Assembly: GCA_900757695.1 (NCBI GenBank)
Contig: CAAEOU010000357.1
Coordinates: forward strand, 1-6,930
Direction of reading: 5' to 3'
Source of the DNA: an uncultured Oscillospiraceae bacterium
Lineage (GTDB): Bacteria > Bacillota_A > Clostridia > Oscillospirales > Oscillospiraceae
Length of the DNA: 6,930 bases
The translations under genes were made by a program, and so were the position numbers. Each line of letters starts with the position of its first letter. Positions within the stretch are counted from its first letter, which is position 1. Below are positions 1-5,113 of the stretch, piece after piece. The notes beneath the pieces were generated by a model, which ran no database searches, was not told where the DNA came from, and was given only the letters and a program-made list of their open reading frames with translations.

Positions 1-27
1 CAACTTGGAAAAGGAATTGAATAAAAG

Positions 28-77
28 ACGACAAACGCTCAAACCCCTTGAAAATAAAGGCTTTTTCTGTTTGTCGT
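28..77. repeat. Inverted repeat next to the integrase breakpoint
   Basis: ACGACAAAC at 28-36 is perfectly mirrored by GTTTGTCGT at 69-77, a 9-bp stem enclosing 32 bases. It lies only 13 bases left of the point where recognisable integrase sequence begins (91). It could be the end of a second element that truncated the integrase, an attachment core, or a weak stem-loop. The sequence does not decide among these. No gene start is visible in 1-90; one frame is open from base 2 across the junction but resembles nothing I know. Confidence 0.4.
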
Positions 78-90
78 TATTATACCGTAA

Positions 91-258
91 CGGCATACCT
101 TCGCAACGTTGGCGCTCCAGAACGGCGTGGATGTGAAAACCGTCTCCGGAATGCTGGGGCATTTCTCCGCAGGGTTCACGCTGGATACTTACGCCCATGT
201 GACAACGGCGGCGCAACGACAGGCGGCAGAGACCATGGGTGCCGTGCTGGCGGGATAG
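91..258 (+). pseudogene. Tyrosine recombinase (phage-type integrase), C-terminal remnant
   Basis: Reading codons from 91 to the TAG at 256-258 gives about 55 residues that match the end of a tyrosine recombinase catalytic domain. The remnant starts with R-H-T-F-A-T, the second catalytic Arg of the HxxR box. It continues through a conserved L-G-H segment to T-Y-A-H-V, which holds the nucleophilic Tyr, and ends in an Ala/Gln-rich tail. Immediately upstream in this frame is a stop, TAA at 88-90, where the preceding H-x-L codons would be expected. The N-terminal arm-binding domain, the core-binding domain and the first catalytic Arg (normally about 300 residues) are absent from bases 1-90. The gene is therefore broken, probably by a recombination or insertion at about 88-91, and cannot make an active enzyme. 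It points toward the tRNA half at 446-490, the usual position of an integrase gene beside attP. A full-length copy spliced by rearrangement elsewhere cannot be excluded. Confidence 0.82.
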
Positions 259-338
259 CAGAAAATTATTTTTACCAGAACTGGGTTTTCAAAATTCTGA
301 AAGCCCGGTTTTGAGTTTCTTAATCTGCTTTCATTCCC

Positions 339-360
339 GTATGGGTCACGGTATGGGTCA
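339..360 (+). repeat. Paired direct repeats GTATGGGTCA, probable integrase arm sites
   Basis: GTATGGGTCA occurs at 339-348 and again at 351-360, so the copies start 12 bases apart in the same orientation. An identical third copy is at 624-633, on the other side of the tRNA half. Short 10-bp direct repeats flanking a core are typical of the arm-type sites bound by the N-terminal domain of tyrosine integrases. The pair lies 80 bases after the integrase remnant and 85 bases before the tRNA core. The repeats are seen directly; the arm-site role is inferred from position. Confidence 0.6.
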
Positions 361-396
361 GCCTGAACTGCCCTAGAAAAAAGTGCCGTAAATAGT

Positions 397-441
397 TCGA
401 AAAACAAGAAAAAACCGCTGATTTCTGGCGAAATCAGCGGT
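397..441 (-). terminator. Factor-independent terminator following the tRNA-Met 3' end
   Basis: ACCGCTGATTT (414-424) and AAATCAGCGGT (431-441) form a perfect 11-bp stem with a 6-base loop. On the minus strand the stem is followed at once by a run of six T, then C and a second T-rich stretch. It begins 4 bases after the encoded CCA of the tRNA fragment (446-448), which is where a tRNA transcription terminator belongs. It would end transcripts read leftward through the tRNA. Confidence 0.8.
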
Positions 442-445
442 GATT

Positions 446-490
446 TGGTTGCGGGGGCCGGATTTGAACCGACGGCCTTCGGGTTATGAG
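446..490 (-). pseudogene. tRNA-Met(CAT) 3' half, attachment-site core
   Basis: Read on the minus strand, the segment starts with the anticodon loop CTCATAA (anticodon CAT). It then has the 3' anticodon strand CCCGA, a 5-base variable loop, a T arm of GTCGG/TTCAAAT/CCGGC, the 3' acceptor strand CCCCGCA, discriminator A and an encoded CCA. All these pieces fit elongator tRNA-Met. The 5' half is absent: the bases beyond 490 do not pair with CCCGA and carry no D arm or 5' acceptor strand, so this is not a working gene. Loss exactly at the 5' edge of the anticodon loop is the pattern left by tyrosine integrases that cross over in the anticodon loop. The element-borne 3' half rebuilds the host tRNA at one end and leaves a half copy at the other. 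The intact tRNA-Met should lie elsewhere in the genome, or at the far end of the element. Confidence 0.85.
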
Positions 491-500
491 GGTGTCTCAT

Positions 501-540
501 CGGAAAATAGACGGACACAACGGAAAATACAGCACACAAT
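501..540 (+). repeat. Two imperfect 20-bp tandem repeats beside the tRNA core
   Basis: CGGAAAATA occurs at 501-509 and 521-529, each followed by a similar ACA-rich stretch ending in CACAA, so 501-520 and 521-540 form an imperfect tandem duplication with one indel. The array starts 10 bases from the tRNA half. Such short repeats next to an attachment core could bind a recombination directionality factor, but nothing else supports that. The second unit is also the left arm of the larger inverted repeat at 521-610. Confidence 0.45.
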
Positions 541-610
541 GGACAGAATTTCGCAGTGAAAAGCTGCAAAATCTTAGGGAACGTCCATTGTGTGCTGTGT
601 GCTTTTTCCG
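521..610. repeat. Long nested inverted repeat
   Basis: A perfect 16-bp stem joins 529-544 (from ACAGCACAC to ATGGAC) with 583-598. It is extended outward by a second 7-bp stem, CGGAAAA at 521-527 with TTTTCCG at 604-610, after a 1-versus-5-base internal bulge. Inside the 38-base apex, ATTTCGCAG (548-556) pairs 8 of 9 with CTGCAAAAT (564-572), giving a third hairpin. The structure covers 90 bases and has no clean T-run on either strand, so it is not an ordinary terminator. It may be a cruciform, a structured RNA or a small non-autonomous element; no family is recognised. Confidence 0.6.
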
Positions 611-623
611 GTTCTGGGCCAGA

Positions 624-633
624 GTATGGGTCA
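624..633 (+). repeat. Third GTATGGGTCA copy, probable opposite integrase arm site
   Basis: This is identical over 10 bases and in the same orientation as the copies at 339-348 and 351-360. It lies 133 bases to the other side of the tRNA half. A degenerate partner, GTATAGCT, starts 12 bases further on at 636, echoing the 12-base spacing of the left pair. Matching repeats on both sides of the core are what an attP has, rather than a simple attL or attR. Confidence 0.55.
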
Positions 634-642
634 AAGTATAGC

Positions 643-686
643 TGCCTTTAACTTTGGGCGTGCGGGCTTTTCCAAAGTTAAAGGCA
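643..686. repeat. Perfect 15-bp inverted repeat
   Basis: TGCCTTTAACTTTGG at 643-657 is exactly mirrored by CCAAAGTTAAAGGCA at 672-686, around a 14-base loop that itself contains GCGTGCGGGCTTTT. It could be a stem-loop terminator for rightward or leftward transcription, but neither side has a strong T-run. It could also mark the end of a mobile element, or be a regulator-binding dyad. No gene lies close enough to assign it. Confidence 0.55.
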
Positions 687-792
687 CTACAACCCACGCA
701 AATGATAGAAAAGGAATTAGCTGATATAGGATCGATCCATCCGTGAAACTTGTAGTACCCTTTGATCTATCAAACACAAGCCCTCCGGAACA
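687..792. other. Non-coding stretch with small palindromes
   Basis: No gene is seen here. Together with the repeats to its left it makes up the roughly 530-base gene-free region between the integrase stop (258) and the gene ending at 793. It contains the perfect palindrome GGATCGATCC at 729-738 and the dyad TTTGAT-CT-ATCAAA at 761-774. The short complementary pair ACTACAA (686-692) and TTGTAGT (750-756) could close a loop. On the minus strand the region is immediately downstream of the tryptophan-rich gene, yet no convincing stem plus T-run terminator is visible. Confidence 0.4.
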
Positions 793-1236
793 TCAGCTTT
801 GAAATAACACACGCCAAAGGGCGAAAGCATCCCGAAATGCTGCGCGATTAGCCTGACGCGCTGCATCCTCATCGTGCCACAGAGACATTATAAAGTCACG
901 CTCTGCAAGTTTAATCCACGTTCGGTAACAAACAACGCCACCCTTGCCATCCGGCTCAACGGTCTTCCAGATCACATCCAGAACGCCACCAAGTTCTTCT
1001 GGGTCTTTACCACCCCACCACTTGAAGATATAATCCAGCCCTGCCACATTGGTAAATCCTTCGTCTCTCAGCCCGGGCATAGTGGCAGGATCTTCCTTGT
1101 TGGTATCCTCCCACATGGAATCTCCGTATTGCATATGGTACAGATAGCGACTGCGAACCCAGTCGGCAATTCGATCTGCACAGATCTGCCAAGTCTGCTC
1201 AGCAGTAGTCTTTTCCAGTACATTTCCAACCAGCAT
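793..1236 (-). CDS. Tryptophan-rich protein of unknown function, 147 aa
   Basis: I do not recognise this family. The start at 1236 (M-L-V-G-N) is chosen because AAGGAGG at 1243-1249 sits 6 bases before the ATG. An in-frame ATG at 1269 would add 11 Arg-rich residues but has no such site. The product has 9 Trp in 147 residues, including a W-W pair at about residue 81. It has no signal peptide, no membrane segment and no obvious metal-binding cluster, so it is probably cytosolic. Apparent landmarks are an N-terminal helix-like stretch with D-W-V-R-S-R-Y, a central acidic part M-W-E-D-T-N, then G-L-D-Y-I-F-K-W-W-G-G. The C-terminal part is amphipathic and Ala/Arg/Phe-rich. The compact size with scattered aromatics would suit a small ligand-binding fold, but that is speculation. 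It is transcribed divergently from the LysR-type gene, the usual arrangement for a LysR target. An overlapping plus-strand frame has no ribosome site and was discarded. Confidence 0.7.
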   Translation of the reverse strand: MLVGNVLEKTTAEQTWQICADRIADWVRSRYLYHMQYGDSMWEDTNKEDPATMPGLRDEGFTNVAGLDYIFKWWGGKDPEELGGVLDVIWKTVEPDGKGGVVCYRTWIKLAERDFIMSLWHDEDAARQANRAAFRDAFALWRVLFQS

Positions 1237-1272
1237 AGGGAACCTCCTTATTCTCACGTATCGTCCCATTGG

Positions 1273-1293
1273 TTTGACAACATGGGTGTGAAA
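1273..1293. promoter_or_regulatory. Imperfect dyad overlapping the lysR-type promoter, possible operator
   Basis: TTTGACA (1273-1279) and TGTGAAA (1287-1293) are inverted copies matching at 6 of 7 positions around a 7-base centre. The dyad covers the -35 box of the regulator's promoter and lies in the gap between two divergent genes, where LysR-type proteins normally bind and repress themselves. It does not show a clean T-N11-A core, so the assignment is tentative. A second dyad, AAATA (1291-1295) with TATTT (1310-1314), lies just downstream. Confidence 0.35.
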
Positions 1294-1302
1294 TAGTAAA
1301 AT
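1274..1302 (+). promoter_or_regulatory. Sigma-A-type promoter of the LysR-type gene
   Basis: A perfect -35 box TTGACA (1274-1279) is followed after 17 bases by TAAAAT (1297-1302), a good -10 box. A perfect TATAAT at 1302-1307 is also present but stands 22 bases from the -35. Transcription would start near 1309, leaving a leader of about 30 bases before the ribosome site at 1326-1331. No equally good promoter for the divergent gene is seen on the minus strand. Confidence 0.6.
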
Positions 1303-1340
1303 ATAATCGTATTTTGTTTTTTCCGAAGGAGAACCATACG

Positions 1341-2234
1341 ATGACCTTTAATCAGATCAATTATTTTTTGAACGTAGCAAAACACCTGAGTTTTACGAAA
1401 GCTGCCTCCAGTTTATTTATTACCCAGTCTACGCTCAGCCGGAGCATTGCTTCTCTGGAAGATGAGCTTGGCGCAGTATTGCTGAAGCGTGATTTCCACA
1501 ACCTGAGTTTAACCCCTGCGGGAGAGCTGTTCTATCAAGAAATGGACGGAATTATGGAATCTGTTCAAGATATCCTGATGCGTGTGCAGGATTTAAGTAG
1601 CGACCAGACCAGCTTTTTCCCAATTGGCTTATTGGATGGCCAGGAAATCGAAACAGATCTTCTGTTCTCGCTGCGAAATCTGTCCGATCTTTATCCCCAG
1701 TATAACTTGAATCTTCAGCGTATGTCTCACAAAGACCTGATGGCTGCCCTGAAAAACGGAAAACTGGATGTCTTTGAGACCTTGGTTTCTCAAGAGGCTG
1801 CGGCGGATCCAACACTGGATGTGCTGATCCTAAAAAAAGTGGGCAGTGTTTTAATAGCCCGTGACGATGACCCAATATGGGATAGCCCCATTTCTCTGCA
1901 CTCCGTGGATGGACGAACGTTGATCGTTCCTGCGGACCATCACCCCAGTGACTCTATGATTCGGAAAACAATCTCCAGTGCCTGTGTAACGCCAGAATTT
2001 AAGATGGCACCGGATTTACAGTCCCATTCCCTATGGCTGGAGGCCGGTCTTGGCGTTTCCATCCTAAATACAGGCAGCGTCATCTATTCCTCCAGTGCCG
2101 CAAGGCACCTGAAAACGGCACCGTTGACAGAGCTTCCGCCGCTATATGTTGCTCTCATCAGTAGAAGAAACTATCATACTCCGCTTCTGGACACGTTTCT
2201 GTCCTATATTGGAAAGCAGCGTATAGACGAATAA
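1341..2234 (+). CDS. LysR-family transcriptional regulator
   Basis: This is a DNA-binding regulator of 297 residues, the normal length for the family. The N-terminal winged helix-turn-helix covers about residues 1-62: F-N-Q-I-N-Y-F-L opens it, the helix-turn-helix runs from S-F-T-K-A-A to L-S-R-S-I-A-S-L-E (17-40), and L-T-P-A-G (57-61) ends the wing. A linker helix follows to about 88. The rest is the periplasmic-binding-protein-like effector domain, with the typical L-K-N-G-K-L-D-V element near residue 140 and a long hydrophobic stretch around G-L-G-V-S-I-L. The ATG at 1341 is chosen because AAGGAG (1326-1331) precedes it and the protein then begins at the standard family position. An ATG at 1314 would add nine residues and is upstream of that site. 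The inducer cannot be told from sequence. The divergent tryptophan-rich gene is the likeliest target. The peptide-transport operon, which converges on this gene, is a less direct candidate. Confidence 0.95.
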   Translation: MTFNQINYFLNVAKHLSFTKAASSLFITQSTLSRSIASLEDELGAVLLKRDFHNLSLTPAGELFYQEMDGIMESVQDILMRVQDLSSDQTSFFPIGLLDGQEIETDLLFSLRNLSDLYPQYNLNLQRMSHKDLMAALKNGKLDVFETLVSQEAAADPTLDVLILKKVGSVLIARDDDPIWDSPISLHSVDGRTLIVPADHHPSDSMIRKTISSACVTPEFKMAPDLQSHSLWLEAGLGVSILNTGSVIYSSSAARHLKTAPLTELPPLYVALISRRNYHTPLLDTFLSYIGKQRIDE

Positions 2235-2237
2235 TAT

Positions 2238-2293
2238 CACCCGGCTTTGGTACGCGGCATTACATAGTTCCGACAGCCGGGTGCATTTTATTT
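2238..2293. terminator. Shared stem-loop between convergent genes
   Basis: CACCCGGCT (2238-2246) and AGCCGGGTG (2275-2283) form a perfect 9-bp GC-rich stem with a 28-base loop. On the plus strand CATTTTATTT follows, a usable T-run for ending the LysR-type transcript. On the minus strand the stem follows the last codon of oppF and is trailed by GATATTATT, a weaker T-run. The plus-strand T-run overlaps the oppF stop codon (2288-2290), so the convergent genes share one compact terminator. The long loop makes it less ideal than a classical hairpin. Confidence 0.65.
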
Positions 2294-3235
2294 CTCCTGG
2301 TGATGACAGGCGAGCTTGTGGCCATTGCCCAGATCCCGAAGCGTGGGCGTTACGGAAAAACATTCCTCAGTTGCCTTTGGGCAGCGGGGCGCAAATTTGC
2401 ATCCGGGTTTTCCGTCCGGCTTTGAAACCTCGCCCTCCATAATGATTCGTTTTGAACGTCCACGGAGCTTCGGAATGGGAATTGCTGAGAAGAGGCCGTT
2501 GGTATAGGGATGCAGCGGATTGGCAAACAGCTCATCCGCCGGGGCCTGCTCTACGACAGAGCCCATATACATAATGATGATATTGTCGGAAATATGCTTC
2601 ACCACGGCAAGATCGTGCGTGATGAACATATAGGTGAGTCCGAGATTCTGCTGCAAATCCTGAAGCAGATTTAGGATCTGGGCCTGAATGGATACATCCA
2701 GCGCAGAAACGGGTTCGTCGCAGACAATAAACCCGGGATTCAGGGCAAGCGCACGGGCAATTCCAATTCGCTGCCGCCGTCCTCCATCCAGCTCGTGGGG
2801 GTATGCATAGGCAAAGCGACTGGCAAGGCCGACGGTATCCATCAGCTCCTGGACACGCTTGTTCCGGGCGGTGGAATCCTTGTAGGTACCTGCGATAATC
2901 AACGGCTCTGCAATCAGACTCTGGACAGACATTCTGGGATCCAGCGATGAGTAGGGGTCCTGAAAAATGATCTGCATTTTTTGACGGTAAGGAAGCCGCT
3001 CCGATTTTGAGAGTCCTGCCACATTCCTGCCCTCAAAGAGCACTTCCCCGTCCGTCGGTTCGATCAGCCCAAGAATCGTTCGGCCCAGCGTGGATTTTCC
3101 GCAGCCAGACTCGCCAACAACACCCAACGTTGTTCGTTCCTCCAGTTCAAAAGAAACATTTTCTACGGCGTGAAGAGTTCCGTGGGCAGTGTCAAAGTAT
3201 TTTTTCAGATTCCGCACAGATAGCAGTGTGCTCAT
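2288..3235 (-). CDS. oppF: Oligopeptide/dipeptide ABC importer ATPase, F subunit
   Basis: This is a cytoplasmic ATPase of 315 residues that would pair with the D subunit to drive peptide uptake through the B/C permease. Visible motifs are Walker A G-E-S-G-C-G-K-S-T (41-49), Q-loop Gln92, Walker B F-I-V-C-D-E-P (169-175), D-loop S-A-L-D (177-180) and switch His207. The C-terminal oligopeptide domain keeps four Cys (279, 285, 292, 310). That layout is known to bind a [4Fe-4S] cluster in a DppD homologue. The signature is unusual: residues 149-155 read L-D-G-G-R-R-Q instead of L-S-G-G-Q-x-Q, replacing the ATP-contacting Ser. The ATG at 3235 follows GGAGGAGG and overlaps the oppD stop as ATGA, indicating coupled translation. 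An in-frame ATG at 3346 inside oppD is rejected. Opp and Dpp cannot be separated by sequence; the symbol denotes family position. Confidence 0.95.
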   Translation of the reverse strand: MSTLLSVRNLKKYFDTAHGTLHAVENVSFELEERTTLGVVGESGCGKSTLGRTILGLIEPTDGEVLFEGRNVAGLSKSERLPYRQKMQIIFQDPYSSLDPRMSVQSLIAEPLIIAGTYKDSTARNKRVQELMDTVGLASRFAYAYPHELDGGRRQRIGIARALALNPGFIVCDEPVSALDVSIQAQILNLLQDLQQNLGLTYMFITHDLAVVKHISDNIIIMYMGSVVEQAPADELFANPLHPYTNGLFSAIPIPKLRGRSKRIIMEGEVSKPDGKPGCKFAPRCPKATEECFSVTPTLRDLGNGHKLACHHQEK

Positions 3236-4212
3236 TTGGTTACCTCCTCCTGCGCTTTGCAGCGGTTGCACCGTACAAAATGACCGGGTTTCACCTGCCG
3301 GTATGGTGGGATATCCGCTCGGCATTCCTCCGTGGAATAAGGACATCGGGGCGCAAATTTACAACCCTTCGGTAAATCTGCGGGATCGGGCATGAGACCG
3401 GGAATGGCCTTGAGCCGATCAGTCTTTTCGTCAATGCTGGGAATTGCCTCAAAAAGCCCAACGGTATAGGGATGTAGGGGATCTTCAAAAATATGCTCTG
3501 CAGTTCCGTACTCTACCAGCTCCCCTGCATACATGATAGCTACAGAGTCACAGGTCTCAGCGACGATGCCCAGATCATGGGTGATTAGGATCATTGCCGT
3601 ATGGAATTCCCGCTGCAGTTCCTTGATCATCTCCAGCATCTGGGCCTGAATGGTCACATCCAGTGCGGTGGTAGGCTCATCCGCTAGAAGCAGCTTTGGG
3701 TTGCAGGCGAGCGCCATGGCAATTACGACGCGCTGCTTCATGCCGCCGGAGAACTGATGGGGGTAATCTGAGGCGCGTTCCGGTGCGATGCCGACCTTAT
3801 TAAGCATTTCGCCGGCCCGGGCAGTGGCTTCGGTACGGGAACACTTCTGATGCTTCCGTATGACCTCACTGATCTGCTTTCCCACGGGAATTACGGGATT
3901 CAGGGCAGTCATGGGGTCCTGAAAGATCATAGAGATCTTCTGACCGCGGATTTTTCGCATTTCGGACTCAGATTTTTTCAAAATATCATTGCCCTCAAAG
4001 AGAATCTCACCCTCCTGGATCTGGCCGCTGGTGGATGAAATCAGCCGCAGGATACTCAGACAGGTAGTGGTCTTTCCCGCGCCGGTTTCCCCAACGATGC
4101 CCAGCGTCTGCCCTTCTTCGATATCAAAGGAAATACCGTTTACTGCGTGGATGACAGCATCGTCTGTCGTATATTGAACCGTCAGCTTTTTGACTTCCAA
4201 TAACTTGCTCAT
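3232..4212 (-). CDS. oppD: Oligopeptide/dipeptide ABC importer ATPase, D subunit
   Basis: This is the second ATPase of the importer, 326 residues. All nucleotide-binding motifs are canonical: Walker A G-E-T-G-A-G-K-T-T (41-49), Q-loop Gln98, signature F-S-G-G-M-K-Q-R (154-161), Walker B L-L-L-A-D-E-P (174-180), D-loop T-A-L-D and switch His212. The C-terminal extension carries Cys284, Cys290, Cys297 and Cys315, the probable iron-sulfur site known from a DppD structure. Cys318 is an extra cysteine close by. The start at 4212 has AAGGAGG within the 11-base gap after oppC, whose TAA stop overlaps that ribosome site. Since the F partner has an altered signature, the ATP bound at this subunit's Walker A should face the non-canonical half-site. 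Hydrolysis would then depend mainly on the opposite site, F Walker A with D signature. That mechanism is inference from dimer geometry. Confidence 0.96.
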   Translation of the reverse strand: MSKLLEVKKLTVQYTTDDAVIHAVNGISFDIEEGQTLGIVGETGAGKTTTCLSILRLISSTSGQIQEGEILFEGNDILKKSESEMRKIRGQKISMIFQDPMTALNPVIPVGKQISEVIRKHQKCSRTEATARAGEMLNKVGIAPERASDYPHQFSGGMKQRVVIAMALACNPKLLLADEPTTALDVTIQAQMLEMIKELQREFHTAMILITHDLGIVAETCDSVAIMYAGELVEYGTAEHIFEDPLHPYTVGLFEAIPSIDEKTDRLKAIPGLMPDPADLPKGCKFAPRCPYSTEECRADIPPYRQVKPGHFVRCNRCKAQEEVTK

Positions 4213-4223
4213 AGTTATCCTCC

Positions 4224-5111
4224 TTACTGCTTCAGGCGAGGATCCATTGCATCCCGCAGCCCGTCACCGAACAGGTTGAACGCGAGCATTGTCAGCGCGA
4301 TCATCAGTCCGGGGAACGTGACAATGGGCCAAAAGGAGCGAATCAACTCCCTGCCGTTGGAGAGAATGGAACCCCACTCGGGAGTAGGCGGTTCAATGCC
4401 GAGACCGATAAAGCTCATACCAGCAATGGACAAAATTGCATCCCCAAACTTGAGAGAAGCCTGCACAATCAGAGGCGCTAACGTATTGGGGATAATATGA
4501 CGGCGAATAATATGACCGTTGGAGCCGCCAAACGCAGTGGCAGCTTGAATATACTCTTGATCCCGCAGTAAAAGAACCGAGGAACGCACCACACGTGTAA
4601 GGCCCGGGATATTACTGATGGTAATGGCCAAGGCAGTATTCACAATGCCGCTGCCCAATGCGGCGGCAATGGAAATTGCCAGCAGCATACCGGGGATTGC
4701 CATAAAGACATCTACAACACGCATGACAACGGAATCGAACCAACCGCCAAAGTAACCGGCTGCGGCACCGAGAATCGCAGAGACTACAATGCTGATCATA
4801 ACGGTACAAAATGCAACCAACAGAGAGATTCTGCCGCCGTATAGAATGCGGGAGAAAAGGTCACGACCGAAATCGTCGGTTCCCATCAGGTGCTTGAGGC
4901 TGGGTTTCTGAAGGGCGTTTGCAAGATCAATCTGGTCATAGGGATATGGCGCAATGAAATCGGCAAAACTTACAGCCAGAACAAGAATAACGATGAACCC
5001 TAGCGTTACCATAGCCAGCTTATTCTTTTTCAGCCGATGCCAGATTTCGCCAAGCTGGGAACGTTTCTGCAGGGTATCGCCGGCAACCTGCTTTTTCTTT
5101 TTTCCTGCCAT
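4224..5111 (-). CDS. oppC: Oligopeptide/dipeptide ABC importer permease, C subunit
   Basis: This is an inner-membrane permease of 295 residues, normal for OppC/DppC. A Lys-rich cytoplasmic N-terminus comes before the first membrane segment (about 32-53). The external H-L-M-G-T-D-D-F-G-R-D motif (74-84) is a hallmark of the C subunit. Further segments lie at about 94-118, 131-152, 156-175, 217-238 and 262-283. The cytoplasmic EAA loop runs from E-Y-I-Q-A-A-T-A-F-G-G to H-I-I-P-N (186-209) and docks onto one ATPase. It begins 2 bases after the oppB stop, with its G-rich ribosome site (GAGGGGGG) inside the last oppB codons, so translation of the two permeases is probably coupled. No irregularity is seen. 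Confidence 0.96.
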   Translation of the reverse strand: MAGKKKKQVAGDTLQKRSQLGEIWHRLKKNKLAMVTLGFIVILVLAVSFADFIAPYPYDQIDLANALQKPSLKHLMGTDDFGRDLFSRILYGGRISLLVAFCTVMISIVVSAILGAAAGYFGGWFDSVVMRVVDVFMAIPGMLLAISIAAALGSGIVNTALAITISNIPGLTRVVRSSVLLLRDQEYIQAATAFGGSNGHIIRRHIIPNTLAPLIVQASLKFGDAILSIAGMSFIGLGIEPPTPEWGSILSNGRELIRSFWPIVTFPGLMIALTMLAFNLFGDGLRDAMDPRLKQ

Positions 5112-5113
5112 GA

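Noticed and set aside
48..314. Plus-strand open frame of 88 codons across the integrase remnant
   Set aside because: It is out of frame with the recognisable recombinase residues, has a composition unlike a real protein, and is explained by the remnant at 91-258.
446..490. Complete tRNA gene
   Set aside because: Bases right of 490 do not supply the 5' anticodon strand, D arm or 5' acceptor strand, so only the 3' half exists.
189..697. Two minus-strand open frames running through the tRNA half and the inverted repeats
   Set aside because: They cover non-coding tRNA and terminator sequence, lack ribosome sites and read through palindromes.
8..718. Repeat GAAAAGGAATT at 8-18 and 708-718 as element ends
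   Set aside because: It is an 11-bp match of low complexity with no further similarity on either side; chance is the simpler explanation.
1237..1269. Upstream ATG start for the tryptophan-rich protein
   Set aside because: No ribosome site precedes 1269, while AAGGAGG lies inside this would-be extension, correctly placed for the start at 1236.
874..1296. Plus-strand open frame of 140 codons opposite the tryptophan-rich gene
   Set aside because: It starts at a GTG without a ribosome site and overlaps fully with a minus-strand frame that has AAGGAGG at ideal spacing.
3236..3346. N-terminal extension of oppF
   Set aside because: It would be 37 residues inside oppD with no family similarity. 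The start at 3235 has GGAGGAGG and the family-typical N-terminus.
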